A DNA stretch of 13,926 bases, taken from Rhodoferax sp. (GTDB lineage Bacteria; Pseudomonadota; Gammaproteobacteria; Burkholderiales; Burkholderiaceae_C). The position numbers and the translations under genes are program-made. The stretch is taken from assembly GCA_021731215.1 (NCBI GenBank), contig JAKFXU010000346.1, forward strand, positions 1 through 13,926, read 5' to 3'. Below, one piece after another: positions 1 through 7,655 of this stretch (position 1 is its first letter; each line of letters starts with the position of its first letter). The notes below the pieces were generated by a model. That model worked only from the letters and a program-made list of their open reading frames with translations, had not been told where the DNA came from and ran no database searches.

Positions 1-1593
1 ACCGCCCGGCGCTTCAGTGGTCCAGCTTACGCCGGCAGCTATTTTGTACCGCTGGCGGATGGGCTGGGTGTGGAAGTGATGGAGTTATGCCTGCCCCTGG
101 CAAGCGCTGGCAAGCCAGCGGGTTATCTGGTCGCGACCTACGCTTTGCAGGAAGTGCTGGACCACTTTGTGGGAAGCCAACTGACGCGCAACTACGAACT
201 GTCGTTTACCGAGGCCGACGGTACCCGGCTGGCGCTGCGCGGCTCGGCGCGCCAGGGCAGTCGTGTTTTTACGGCCCGGCAAGTGATGGACTTGCCCGGC
301 ACCACGCTGGTGTTGCGCCTGGACAGTTGGCGTGGCGCCCCCGACCTGTTTCCCAATGTGCTGACCGCCTTGGTGACGGCGATGTCGATCGCCCTGGTCG
401 CGGTGCTGGCGCTGCTGGGCAAGGATATGCGCCGGCGCCTCAAGGCCGAGCACGCGCTGGCCGACGCGCTGGCCTTCCGCAAAGCGATGGAGGATTCGTT
501 GCTGACGGGTTTGCGCGCGCGTGATCTGCAAGGCCAGATCACCTACGTCAACCCGGCCTTTTGCCAGATGGTGGGGTTTTCGGAACCCGAGTTGCTGGGG
601 CACAGCCTACCGGCGCCTTATTGGCCGCCGGAGTTTGTCGATGAATACCAGCAGCGCCAGGCGATCCGCCTGGCCGGCAAGCTGCCCCCGCGTGCCGGGT
701 TCGAGTCGGTGTTCATGCGCCAGGATGGTTCGCGCTTCCCGGTGCTCATCATGGAAGCGCCCTTGATCAATGCCCAGGGGCTGCAAACCGGCTGGATGAG
801 TGCTTTTCTGGACATCAGCGAACAACGCCGGGTGGAGGAGTTGTCGCGCACCAGCCAGGAGCGGCTGCAGGCCACGGCCCGGCTGGCGACCGTGGGCGAG
901 ATGGCTTCCCTGCTGAGCCACGAGCTGAACCAGCCCCTGGCCGCCATTTCGGGTTATGCCGCCGGCTCGATCAATCTGCTGGCCCGCGGGCCGCAAGCGC
1001 TGGTCGAATTCGGCGCTGATCTGCGGCTGGCGCTGCAGCGCATTGCCGAGCAGGCCGAGCGGGCCGGCAAAGTCATCAAAAGCGTGCACGACTTTGTGCG
1101 CCGGCGCGAGCCGGTGCGGGAAGCGGTGGCGCCGCAACTTTTGCTCGACGCCATCCTGCCGCTGATCAACCTGCAGGCGCGCAAGCTCAACGTGCGGGTG
1201 CAGCTTGAAGTCGCGCCCGACTTGCCCAGCGTGTTGTGCGACCGCACCCTGGTGGAGCAGGTCTTGCTGAATCTGGCGCGCAACGCCATGCAGGCGATGG
1301 ACCAGCCGCAGATCCTGGAGCGCGTGCTGCTGATGCGCGTGCGCCGGGTCACAGGCGACGGCGCCAAGCAATGGCTGGAGTTCTCGGTGGCTGACCTGGG
1401 AGGGGGCATTGCGCCCGAGGTGCAACAGCAGTTGTTCAACCCCTTCTTCACCACCAAGGCCGAGGGCATGGGCCTGGGCCTGAGTCTGTGCCGCACGGTG
1501 GTGGAGCAGCACGGCGGCGCCCTGGTGTTCGAGCCCCATCTGCCGCAAGGCACGGTTTTTATTTTTACCCTGCCGGTCAGCGCCGTGGCATAA
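1..1593 (+). CDS. PAS-domain membrane sensor histidine kinase, DctS-like (5' partial)
   Basis: The frame is open from the first base of the window, so the N-terminus is missing. The visible part begins inside an extracytoplasmic sensor region, followed by a transmembrane segment at about nt 345-420 (hydrophobic run ending GKDMRRR). Next come a PAS domain (about nt 490-830, ending DISEQRR) and a HisKA dimerisation region. The phosphoacceptor His is at nt 919-921, in LLSHELNQPLAAI. The HATPase domain shows an N box (NLARNAMQAM), DLGGGI, FFTTK and GMGLGLSLC. It would sense an outside ligand and phosphorylate the regulator that starts 9 nt downstream. The H-box type, PAS and FixJ-type partner resemble DctS of the DctS/DctR C4-dicarboxylate system, but the ligand is inferred only from resemblance and no transporter genes are in view. 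An ATG/GTG cluster at nt 70-81 is internal, not the true start. Confidence 0.9.
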   Translation, partial: TARRFSGPAYAGSYFVPLADGLGVEVMELCLPLASAGKPAGYLVATYALQEVLDHFVGSQLTRNYELSFTEADGTRLALRGSARQGSRVFTARQVMDLPGTTLVLRLDSWRGAPDLFPNVLTALVTAMSIALVAVLALLGKDMRRRLKAEHALADALAFRKAMEDSLLTGLRARDLQGQITYVNPAFCQMVGFSEPELLGHSLPAPYWPPEFVDEYQQRQAIRLAGKLPPRAGFESVFMRQDGSRFPVLIMEAPLINAQGLQTGWMSAFLDISEQRRVEELSRTSQERLQATARLATVGEMASLLSHELNQPLAAISGYAAGSINLLARGPQALVEFGADLRLALQRIAEQAERAGKVIKSVHDFVRRREPVREAVAPQLLLDAILPLINLQARKLNVRVQLEVAPDLPSVLCDRTLVEQVLLNLARNAMQAMDQPQILERVLLMRVRRVTGDGAKQWLEFSVADLGGGIAPEVQQQLFNPFFTTKAEGMGLGLSLCRTVVEQHGGALVFEPHLPQGTVFIFTLPVSAVA

Positions 1594-1602
1594 CATCGCC
1601 CC

Positions 1603-2232
1603 ATGCAGCCTGTGATTGATGCCCTGGTGTTTGTGGTGGACGATGACGCCAGCGTGCGCGACGCCCTGGCCTGGCTGTTGCGTTCGCGGCGTTTTCCGAG
1701 CGAGGTATTTGACAGCGCCGAAGCGTTCCAGCGCAAGCTGCTGGCGGGCGCGCCAGCGGACCAGCCCAGTTGTCTGCTGCTCGATGTGCGCATGCCGGGC
1801 CTGAGTGGGCTGGCGCTGTTTGACTGGCTGGTCGAGCGCCAACTGCACCTGGCCATGCCGGTGCTGTTTCTGACCGGTCACGCCGATGTCGCCACCGCCG
1901 TGGACGCCGTCAAGCGCGGCGCTTTTGATTTTTGTGAAAAGCCATTTTCCGACAACGCCCTGGTGGACCGCGTCGAGCAGGCGCTGGCGCAATCGCAGGC
2001 GTTGTTGCAGGCGCGCCGCCAAACCGGGCTGCTGCGCGCGCGCCAGGGCGAGTTGACCGAGCGTGAAGCTGAGGTCATGCGTTTGGTGTTGCAAGGGCTG
2101 CCCAACAAGTTGATTGCCGACCGGCTCGCCATCAGTGTCAGAACGGTCGAGGTGCACCGGGCCCGCGTGTTTGACAAAATGGAAGTCAAGTCAGCGGTCG
2201 AGCTGGCCAACCTGCTGCGCCATGCGCCCTAG
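1603..2232 (+). CDS. FixJ/LuxR-type response regulator, DctR-like
   Basis: A 209-residue two-domain transcriptional regulator. The receiver domain (about residues 8-122) has the acidic pocket VVDDD (11-15), phospho-Asp D61 in LLLDVRMPG, T91 in FLTGHAD and K113 in EKPF. The LuxR/GerE helix-turn-helix (about 148-205) includes LTEREAEVMRLVLQG and the recognition-helix region SVRTVEVHRARV. It follows the kinase after 9 nt, so the two form an operon. No clear Shine-Dalgarno sequence precedes the ATG, which suggests coupling to kinase translation. The kinase would phosphorylate D61 to trigger DNA binding. By resemblance this is a DctR/TtrR/FixJ-group activator; the target genes are not visible. The TAG stop at 2230-2232 is also the first three bases of an intergenic repeat. 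Confidence 0.93.
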   Translation: MQPVIDALVFVVDDDASVRDALAWLLRSRRFPSEVFDSAEAFQRKLLAGAPADQPSCLLLDVRMPGLSGLALFDWLVERQLHLAMPVLFLTGHADVATAVDAVKRGAFDFCEKPFSDNALVDRVEQALAQSQALLQARRQTGLLRARQGELTEREAEVMRLVLQGLPNKLIADRLAISVRTVEVHRARVFDKMEVKSAVELANLLRHAP

Positions 2233-2318
2233 CCGCCGCGCCGGGCCGCCCCAAGCAAGGCTAGCCCCCTTGGGGGGCAGCGCAGTACACGAAGTGACAA
2301 GCGTGTGGGGCCAGGCTA
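2230..2318. repeat. Modular intergenic repeat, short copy, between convergent genes
   Basis: This 89-bp stretch shares both ends with 8826-8998, in inverted orientation. Bases 2230-2254 match the reverse complement of 8974-8998 exactly (25 nt). Bases 2280-2318 match the reverse complement of 8826-8864 with one substitution and one indel. The middle differs between copies; here it holds a GC-rich hairpin, GCCCCCTTGGGGGGC (2264-2278). It fills the whole space between the response regulator and the convergent small gene, and both genes' TAG stop codons lie in its ends. A bidirectional terminator or REP-like role is inferred from the position. Confidence 0.75.
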
Positions 2319-2480
2319 GTGCGATGGCCCGCGCGCGTCGGGGTTTTTCGTCGTGTCTTCGCCGTTGCTGGCCGGTGCTGGCGGCAGTTCGCCTTTGCTG
2401 CGCCCGCAGAACATGGTCCACCAGACAATCAGCAGCAGCAGCAGCAGGGCACCCAAGGCTTCCAGTAACAGCAAACTCAT
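2316..2480 (-). CDS. Small single-pass membrane protein, 54 residues, unknown function
   Basis: A 54-residue frame beginning MSLLLLEALGALLLLLLIVW: one very hydrophobic segment (about residues 2-23), then basic CGRSKG and a polar, disordered-looking tail (PAPASNGEDTTKNPDAR). Three things support it as a gene. An AGGAG Shine-Dalgarno (minus strand, 2492-2488) lies 7 nt before the ATG. The protein has a plausible membrane-anchor layout. Its TAG stop falls in the end of the intergenic repeat, exactly as the serA stop does in the other copy. Its ATG overlaps the mltA ATG on the opposite strand. The same frame continues upstream to 2621, but that part lies over mltA coding sequence and is not needed. 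I do not recognise a named family. Similar short proteins in related bacteria come to mind from memory only. Confidence 0.55.
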   Translation of the reverse strand: MSLLLLEALGALLLLLLIVWWTMFCGRSKGELPPAPASNGEDTTKNPDARGPSH

Positions 2481-3636
2481 GAACCGACTCCTGTGCAGCA
2501 TTTTGATTGGCCTGATTGTAGGGATGCTGGCCGCCTGCGGCAGCGCACCGGTGCAGGTTGCCGGGCCCGTCGACAGTCGGCCGGGCGCGCCGGTGGCAGC
2601 CGCACCCGTTGGCGACGCCAACGACGCCGGCCCCTTGCCGAGCCCGATGTTGCGGACCAGCAGCCGCTGGACGCCGGTGCGCTGGGCCGAGTTGCCCGGC
2701 TTTGAGGACGATGCCCTGCATCAGGCCTGGAATGCCTGGCTGAAAAGCTGCGAGCGTCCGGGTCCGGTGTTTGCGCCCCTGTGTGGCGAGGTGCGGCGCT
2801 TGAGCCTTGGCGACGACGAGGCCCAGCGCGCCTGGCTGACGGCACGGCTGCAGCCGTACCGGGTGGACGCCTTGGCGGGCGGCGCTGAAGGCTTGCTCAC
2901 CGCCTATTTCGAGCCGGTGCTGGAAGGGGCGCGCACGGCCAGCGCTGACTTCTCGGTGCCTCTGTACCAACCACCGCCCGGCCGGGTCCAAGGCAAGCCC
3001 TGGTACACGCGCCAGCAGATTGACACGCTGCCCGAAGCCCGCGCCGCCCTGCGCGGGCGCGAGATCGTCTACCTGGCCAGCCCGGTGGATGCGCTGATAC
3101 TGCAAATCCAGGGCTCTGGCCGGCTGCGTGTGAGCGAGCCCGACGGCAGCCAGCGCCTGGTGCGGCTGGCCTATGCCGGCAGCAATGACCAGCCCTACAG
3201 GAGCGTGGGCCGCTGGTTGCTCGATCAGGGCGCGCTGCGCGATGCGTCATGGCCCGGCATCAAGGCCTGGATCGCGCAAAATCCGCAGCGCCTCAATGAG
3301 TTGCTGTGGAGCAACCCGCGCACGGTTTTTTTCCGCGAGGAGCCGCTGTCCGAACTCGACGCCGCCTTCGGCCCGCGTGGCGCCCAGGGCGTGGCGCTGA
3401 CGCCGGGGCGCTCGATTGCGGTCGATCCGACCAGCATTCCCTACGGCACGCCAGTCTGGCTGGCCTCCAGCGGCCCCCAGGTCAAGCTGCAAAAACTGGT
3501 GCTGGCGCAGGACACGGGCAGTGCCATCGTGGGCGCGGTGCGGGCCGATTATTTCGCCGGCTGGGGGCCGGTTGCGGCCGAACTGGCGGGCCGTCTCAAG
3601 CAGCCCTTGCGGCTGTGGGTGCTGTGGCCAAAATGA
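2479..3636 (+). CDS. mltA: Membrane-bound lytic murein transglycosylase A (lipoprotein)
   Basis: A 385-residue MltA-family enzyme that cleaves the glycan strands of peptidoglycan to 1,6-anhydromuropeptides at the outer membrane. The start at 2479 is chosen because it gives a lipoprotein signal peptide (MNRLLCSILIGLIVGMLAAC) with lipobox LAAC and lipidated Cys20. Starts further upstream, back to 2353, would bury this signal behind 42 polar residues. The MltA core follows, with LTAYFEPVLEGART, QIQGSGRL and YAGSNDQPYRSVG. The C-terminal 3D domain has LAQDTGSAIVGAVRADYF, which includes the family's catalytic Asp. The Shine-Dalgarno sequence is weak. The gene is divergent from the small membrane gene, with the two ATGs overlapping in CATG at 2478-2481, so the promoter of each must lie within or beyond the other's 5' codons. 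Confidence 0.94.
   Translation: MNRLLCSILIGLIVGMLAACGSAPVQVAGPVDSRPGAPVAAAPVGDANDAGPLPSPMLRTSSRWTPVRWAELPGFEDDALHQAWNAWLKSCERPGPVFAPLCGEVRRLSLGDDEAQRAWLTARLQPYRVDALAGGAEGLLTAYFEPVLEGARTASADFSVPLYQPPPGRVQGKPWYTRQQIDTLPEARAALRGREIVYLASPVDALILQIQGSGRLRVSEPDGSQRLVRLAYAGSNDQPYRSVGRWLLDQGALRDASWPGIKAWIAQNPQRLNELLWSNPRTVFFREEPLSELDAAFGPRGAQGVALTPGRSIAVDPTSIPYGTPVWLASSGPQVKLQKLVLAQDTGSAIVGAVRADYFAGWGPVAAELAGRLKQPLRLWVLWPK
2488..2492 (-). promoter_or_regulatory. Ribosome binding site of the small membrane protein
   Basis: AGGAG on the minus strand, 7 nt before the ATG at 2480. It lies inside the opposite strand's mltA signal-peptide codons. It decides the start of the small gene at 2480 rather than further upstream. 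Confidence 0.5.
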
Positions 3637-3711
3637 AGCCGGATCAATCCAGTTACCATGCGCGCTACGGCGCCATACCCTTGTGCAACTGACCAAACCC
3701 TGAACCACTCC

Positions 3712-4665
3712 ATGAGCAAATCAATGCGTGACATCGACGAGCGCACCAATCTGGCCGGCAGCAGCATGTTTGAGCTGCTGTTGTTTCGTTTGGGCGCTGC
3801 GCCGGGCACCGACCGGCGTGAACTGTTTGGCATCAACGTGTTCAAGGTGCGCGAGATTCTGGTGATGCCCGAAATCACCGTCATGGTCAATGCGCCGCCC
3901 AGCGTCATGGGCGTGGCCAACATCCGCGGCCAATTGATTCCGGTGATCAACCTGCCGGCCATCACCGGCTGCCATCCGGCCAAAGGCCTGGGCATTTTGC
4001 TGGTCACGGAATTTGCCCGCAGCACGCAGGCCTTTGCGGTGGAAGAAGTCAATGAAATCGTGCGCCTGGAATGGAAGCAGGTGCTGTCGGCCCAGGGCAG
4101 CGGCGGCGGCTTGGTGACCAGCATTGCGCGCCTGGATGGCAACGCCGAGCATACGCGGCTGGCGCAGGTGCTCGACGTCGAGCAGATTCTGCGCGATGTG
4201 TTCCCGCCGGCGCATCAGGCGCTGCCCGAGGATGGCGCGGTCCCCCAGTTAGCACTGCCGGCGGGCGCGGTCATTCTGGCGGCCGACGATTCGCCGGTGG
4301 CCCGGCTGATGATCGAAGAAGGACTCAAGGCGATGGGCGCGCCCTACATCATGGCCAAGACCGGCCAGGAAGCGTGGCAGCGCCTGCAGGCGCTGGCGGA
4401 TCAGGCGGCGCAGGAGGGCAAGACGGTGCGGGACAAGGTAGCGCTGGTGCTGACCGACCTGGAGATGCCCGAGATGGACGGCTTCACCCTGACGCGCCAG
4501 ATCAAGCAGGACGCGCGTTTGCAGGCGATCCCGGTGGTGATCCATTCCTCGCTCACCGGCGCCACCAATGAAAGCCATGTCAAGAGCGTGGGCGCCGACG
4601 CTTACGTGGCCAAGTTCGTCGCCGCAGAGCTGGCCGCCACCCTGCGCCAGGTACTCGCGCGCTGA
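3712..4665 (+). CDS. cheV: Chemotaxis coupling protein CheV (CheW-receiver fusion)
   Basis: A 317-residue protein joining a CheW-like coupling domain (about residues 15-165; FGINVFKVREIL, NIRGQLIPVINLPAI) to a CheY-like receiver (about 185-315). The receiver acidic pair is D192/D193 (AADDSP) and the phospho-Asp is D249 (LTDLEMPEMDG), followed by VVIHSSLTG and AYVAKF. In known systems CheV couples chemoreceptors to CheA, and phosphorylation of its receiver helps adaptation or drains phosphate. The start at 3712 (MSKSMRDIDERTNLAG) matches a typical CheV N-terminus; an in-frame ATG at 3658 would add 18 unrelated residues. A diguanylate cyclase gene begins 6 nt after the stop. No other che gene and no clear flagellar sigma-28 promoter is in view. 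Confidence 0.93.
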   Translation: MSKSMRDIDERTNLAGSSMFELLLFRLGAAPGTDRRELFGINVFKVREILVMPEITVMVNAPPSVMGVANIRGQLIPVINLPAITGCHPAKGLGILLVTEFARSTQAFAVEEVNEIVRLEWKQVLSAQGSGGGLVTSIARLDGNAEHTRLAQVLDVEQILRDVFPPAHQALPEDGAVPQLALPAGAVILAADDSPVARLMIEEGLKAMGAPYIMAKTGQEAWQRLQALADQAAQEGKTVRDKVALVLTDLEMPEMDGFTLTRQIKQDARLQAIPVVIHSSLTGATNESHVKSVGADAYVAKFVAAELAATLRQVLAR

Positions 4666-4671
4666 GGCCCC

Positions 4672-6396
4672 ATGACAGCCAGCACAGGCCCCGGCGCCGG
4701 GCCCAACCCCAAGGAAAATGACGATTTGGAACGCGTGCAATCACTAGCCCATGATCTGATTGAAGGCGGCAATCAACACTTCCGGATAGCGACCCAGCCG
4801 CAGCGGGTGCTGTTCTGGATGGCCGACACCGCCGGCGCCTGCGAACTCGTCAGCGACAACTGGCAGGACTGTACCGGCCAGACGGTGGAAGATGCCTTGG
4901 GCCAGGGCTGGCTGACGATGGTCGAGCCGCAAGACCGCGCCGCGCTGCTCGAGGCCGTGCGCCTGGGCACCAGCACCCAGCGCGGCTTTCATCTGCAATA
5001 CCGGCTGCATCAGCCAGGCGGCCGGGCGCGCTGGGTGCTGCACGCCGCCGCCGCCCGCTTCTTGCCGTCCGGAAAATTCAATGGCCTGGTCGGGACCCTG
5101 ACCGATCAATCCGATGGCCATGCCGGCGCACTGGCCCTGGCGGACGCGGCGCAGCAGGTTTATGACTTTCTCGATGGCATCGCGCTGGCCGCCGTCGCCC
5201 TGGGTTTTGACGGCCGCGTCGTGCATTGCAACCAGGCGCTGGCCACGCTGTGCGGACGCGAGCTGGCCGATCTGCGCGGTGCCAACTGGATCGACCAGTA
5301 TGTGTCGAGCGCCTGCCGCGCGCAGGTGACCGCTCTGGTGGACGGCCTCGTTACCCCTTCGCGCTTGCCGGCCGAAATGGAATACCAGATTGAAACGCCG
5401 CACGGCAATCGCCTGTTACGCTGGCACCTGACGCTGATTCGTGACTTTGCCGGCCAGCCGCTCAGTATTGCCATGCTGGGCTCCGACATCACCAAATTGC
5501 GGCAAGTGGAAGATCATTGGCGCCTGAGCGCGCAGATGTTCGATTCGTCGCACGAGGCGATGGTGATTACCGACCGCAACAATCTGATCGTCTCGGTCAA
5601 CGATGCCTTCACCCTGCTGACCGGCTATGCGCGCGAGGAGGCGATCGGCCAGAACCCGCGCCTGCTGCAGTCCGGCCATCACGACGCTGCGTTTTACCAG
5701 GCGATGTGGACCAGCATTGCCGAGCGGGGCTTCTGGCGCGGCGATATCTGGGATCGGCGCAAGGACGGCTCCTGCTATCCCAAATACCTGGCGATTTCGG
5801 CGCTGCGCGACGAGGCTGCGGAAGTTGTCAATTATTCCGCCATCTTCTACGACATCACGGAGCGCAAGCGGCTGGAAGACGAGCTCGATCATCTGGCGCA
5901 TTACGATGGCCTGACCGGCCTGCCCAACCGCATGCTGCTGCAGGACCGGCTGGAACAGACCATTGCCAGTTCCGAGCGGCTCCAGCAAAAATTTGCGCTG
6001 TTATTTATCGACCTGGACGGCTTCAAGCTGATCAACGACGACGCCGGTCATGCGGTCGGCGATGCGGTGCTGCGCATCGTGGCACAGCGCCTGCTGGCGG
6101 TGATTCGGGGCATGGACACCGCAGCGCGCCTGGGCGGCGACGAGTTCGTCATTATTCTGACCGATATCGGCCAGCGTGACAATGCGGCCCGGGTGGCTGA
6201 AAAAATAATGGCATCACTGGCGCAACCGTGTCAGACCGCAGGCTCGTCACTGTCGGTGTCGGCCAGCATCGGCGTCAGCCTTTATCCGAACGACGAACGC
6301 GGCGCCGACGAGTTGCTGCGCAGCGCCGATGAGGCCATGTACCAGGCCAAGCGCGGCGGCAAGCGCCAGGTCCGGTTTTACGGCAATGTGAGCTGA
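4672..6396 (+). CDS. Triple-PAS diguanylate cyclase (GGDEF protein)
   Basis: A 574-residue protein without signal peptide or transmembrane segments, so probably cytoplasmic. It has three PAS units: about residues 45-150 (PAS_3-like, WMADTAGACELVSDNW to GLVGTLTDQS), about 160-285 (ALGFDGRVVHCNQALATLCG), and about 290-405 (AMVITDRNNLIVSVNDAFTL, ending YDITERKRLEDEL). A GGDEF domain follows from LAHYDGLTGLPNRMLLQDRL to the end. The signature GGDEF (residues 488-492) is intact. An RxxD inhibitory site (R479-D482) lies five residues before it, so the protein should make c-di-GMP from GTP under product feedback. There is no EAL domain. It starts 6 nt after cheV and is likely co-transcribed with it, suggesting a role in motility control. 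The PAS ligands are unknown. Confidence 0.93.
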   Translation: MTASTGPGAGPNPKENDDLERVQSLAHDLIEGGNQHFRIATQPQRVLFWMADTAGACELVSDNWQDCTGQTVEDALGQGWLTMVEPQDRAALLEAVRLGTSTQRGFHLQYRLHQPGGRARWVLHAAAARFLPSGKFNGLVGTLTDQSDGHAGALALADAAQQVYDFLDGIALAAVALGFDGRVVHCNQALATLCGRELADLRGANWIDQYVSSACRAQVTALVDGLVTPSRLPAEMEYQIETPHGNRLLRWHLTLIRDFAGQPLSIAMLGSDITKLRQVEDHWRLSAQMFDSSHEAMVITDRNNLIVSVNDAFTLLTGYAREEAIGQNPRLLQSGHHDAAFYQAMWTSIAERGFWRGDIWDRRKDGSCYPKYLAISALRDEAAEVVNYSAIFYDITERKRLEDELDHLAHYDGLTGLPNRMLLQDRLEQTIASSERLQQKFALLFIDLDGFKLINDDAGHAVGDAVLRIVAQRLLAVIRGMDTAARLGGDEFVIILTDIGQRDNAARVAEKIMASLAQPCQTAGSSLSVSASIGVSLYPNDERGADELLRSADEAMYQAKRGGKRQVRFYGNVS

Positions 6397-6407
6397 GGCC
6401 GGGGCAC

Positions 6408-6413
6408 TACAAT
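6408..6413 (+). promoter_or_regulatory. Candidate -10 element for serC
   Basis: TACAAT in the 95-nt gap between the GGDEF gene and serC, about 79 nt before the serC ATG. No good -35 hexamer is visible at 16-18 nt, so the call rests on the -10 match and position only. Confidence 0.35.
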
Positions 6414-6491
6414 GTTTTTTAGCTTGGTGGTGGCGCGTGCCAGCGGCCCAAGCACTTGTCCCGTCTTATTTGTTCCCTGGAAACGATCACC

Positions 6492-7607
6492 ATGCAACCC
6501 ACGGTCAAACCCAAGAATCCTAATTTCTCTTCCGGCCCCTGCAGCAAACGCCCCGGCTACCAGGTGGCGGACCTGCAGCTCGACACCCTGGGACGCTCGC
6601 ACCGCTCGGCGCTGGGCAAGCAGGCCCTGGGCCTGGCCTGCTCCGAGTCGGCGCGTATTCTGGGTTTGCCGCCAGGCTACCGGGTCGCCGTGGTGGCCGG
6701 GTCGGACACCGGCGCGATGGAGATGGCGCTTTGGTCCCTGCTCGGGCCGCGCGCTGTGGACGTGCTGGCCTGGGAGTCGTTCGGTTCGGGTTGGGTGACC
6801 GACATCGTCAAGCAACTCAAACTGCCCCATGTAACCAAACTGGAAGCGGGTTACGGCGACATCAGCGATTTCTCCAAAGTCAACTTCGACCACGACGTCG
6901 TGTTCACCTGGAATGGCACCACTTCCGGCGTCAAGGTTCCCAACGGCGACTGGATTGCGAGCGAGCGCGCCGGCCTGACCATCTGCGACGCCACCTCCGC
7001 CGTGTTTGCCATGGAGCTGCCGTGGGACAAGCTCGACGTGATCACCTACTCCTGGCAAAAGGTGCTCGGCGGCGAAGGCGCGCACGGCATGCTGATCCTC
7101 GGCCCGCGCGCGGTGCAGCGGCTGGAGAGCTACAGCCCGCCCTGGCCGCTGCCCAAGCTGTTTCGCATGACCGCCGGCGGCAAACTGACCGAGGGCCTGT
7201 TCAAGGGCGAGACCATCAACACGCCGTCCATGCTGTGCGTGGCCGATTATCTGGACGCGCTGGCCTGGGTCGAGCGCATCGGTGGCGTGCGGGCCACCAT
7301 CGCGCGCAGCGAAGCCAATCTGCAGGTGATCGCCGACTTCGTGACGGCCAACGACTGGATCTCGTTCCTGGCCCAGGACCCGGCCACGCGCTCCAACACC
7401 AGCGTCTGCCTGAGCTTGAAGCTGAGCGACGAGCAGGTCAAGAAGGTGGTCAAACTATTGGAAACCGAAGCGGTGGCCTATGACATTGGCGCCTACAAGG
7501 ATGCGCCGGCTGGCCTTCGCATCTGGTGCGGCGCCACCGTGGAGGCGTCGGACCTGCAGGCGCTGATGCCCTGGCTGAGCTGGGCCTACCAGCAGGTCAG
7601 CGCCTGA
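6492..7607 (+). CDS. serC: Phosphoserine aminotransferase, Methanosarcina-type
   Basis: A 371-residue fold-type I PLP aminotransferase that converts 3-phosphohydroxypyruvate and glutamate to phosphoserine and 2-oxoglutarate. The N-terminal [16 protein letters not shown] followed by LGRSHRS is typical of the Methanosarcina-type SerC subgroup, not the E. coli type. The PLP-binding Lys is K190 in [15 protein letters not shown], and ICDATSAVF supplies the cofactor-ring Asp. [15 protein letters not shown] is a substrate-region motif. The start at 6492 ([12 protein letters not shown]) fits the family; an in-frame start at 6456 would add 12 unrelated residues. serA follows after 48 nt, so the pair is probably one operon for the first two serine-specific steps. 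serB is not in the window. Confidence 0.93.
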   Translation: MQPTVKPKNPNFSSGPCSKRPGYQVADLQLDTLGRSHRSALGKQALGLACSESARILGLPPGYRVAVVAGSDTGAMEMALWSLLGPRAVDVLAWESFGSGWVTDIVKQLKLPHVTKLEAGYGDISDFSKVNFDHDVVFTWNGTTSGVKVPNGDWIASERAGLTICDATSAVFAMELPWDKLDVITYSWQKVLGGEGAHGMLILGPRAVQRLESYSPPWPLPKLFRMTAGGKLTEGLFKGETINTPSMLCVADYLDALAWVERIGGVRATIARSEANLQVIADFVTANDWISFLAQDPATRSNTSVCLSLKLSDEQVKKVVKLLETEAVAYDIGAYKDAPAGLRIWCGATVEASDLQALMPWLSWAYQQVSA

Positions 7608-7655
7608 ACCACCCCGCCAGTACCCCGCCACCCGCACTTCTGAAAGCCACTGCCC

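Noticed and set aside
954..1856. Second antisense frame (300 codons) in the same area
   Set aside because: Rich in Arg, Ser and Cys with no domain pattern; it is a shadow of the plus-strand genes.
607..2157. Long antisense open frame (516 codons) on the minus strand over the kinase and regulator genes
   Set aside because: High GC leaves stops rare in this frame. The translation is low in complexity, rich in Gln, His and Arg, and has no family resemblance, while the plus strand encodes clear kinase and regulator motifs.
2353..2478. Upstream extension of mltA to a GTG at 2353
   Set aside because: It would put 42 polar residues ahead of a lipoprotein signal peptide and overlap the small minus-strand gene entirely.
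3658..3711. Earlier ATG for cheV
   Set aside because: It adds 18 residues with no resemblance to CheV, whereas the ATG at 3712 gives a typical N-terminus.
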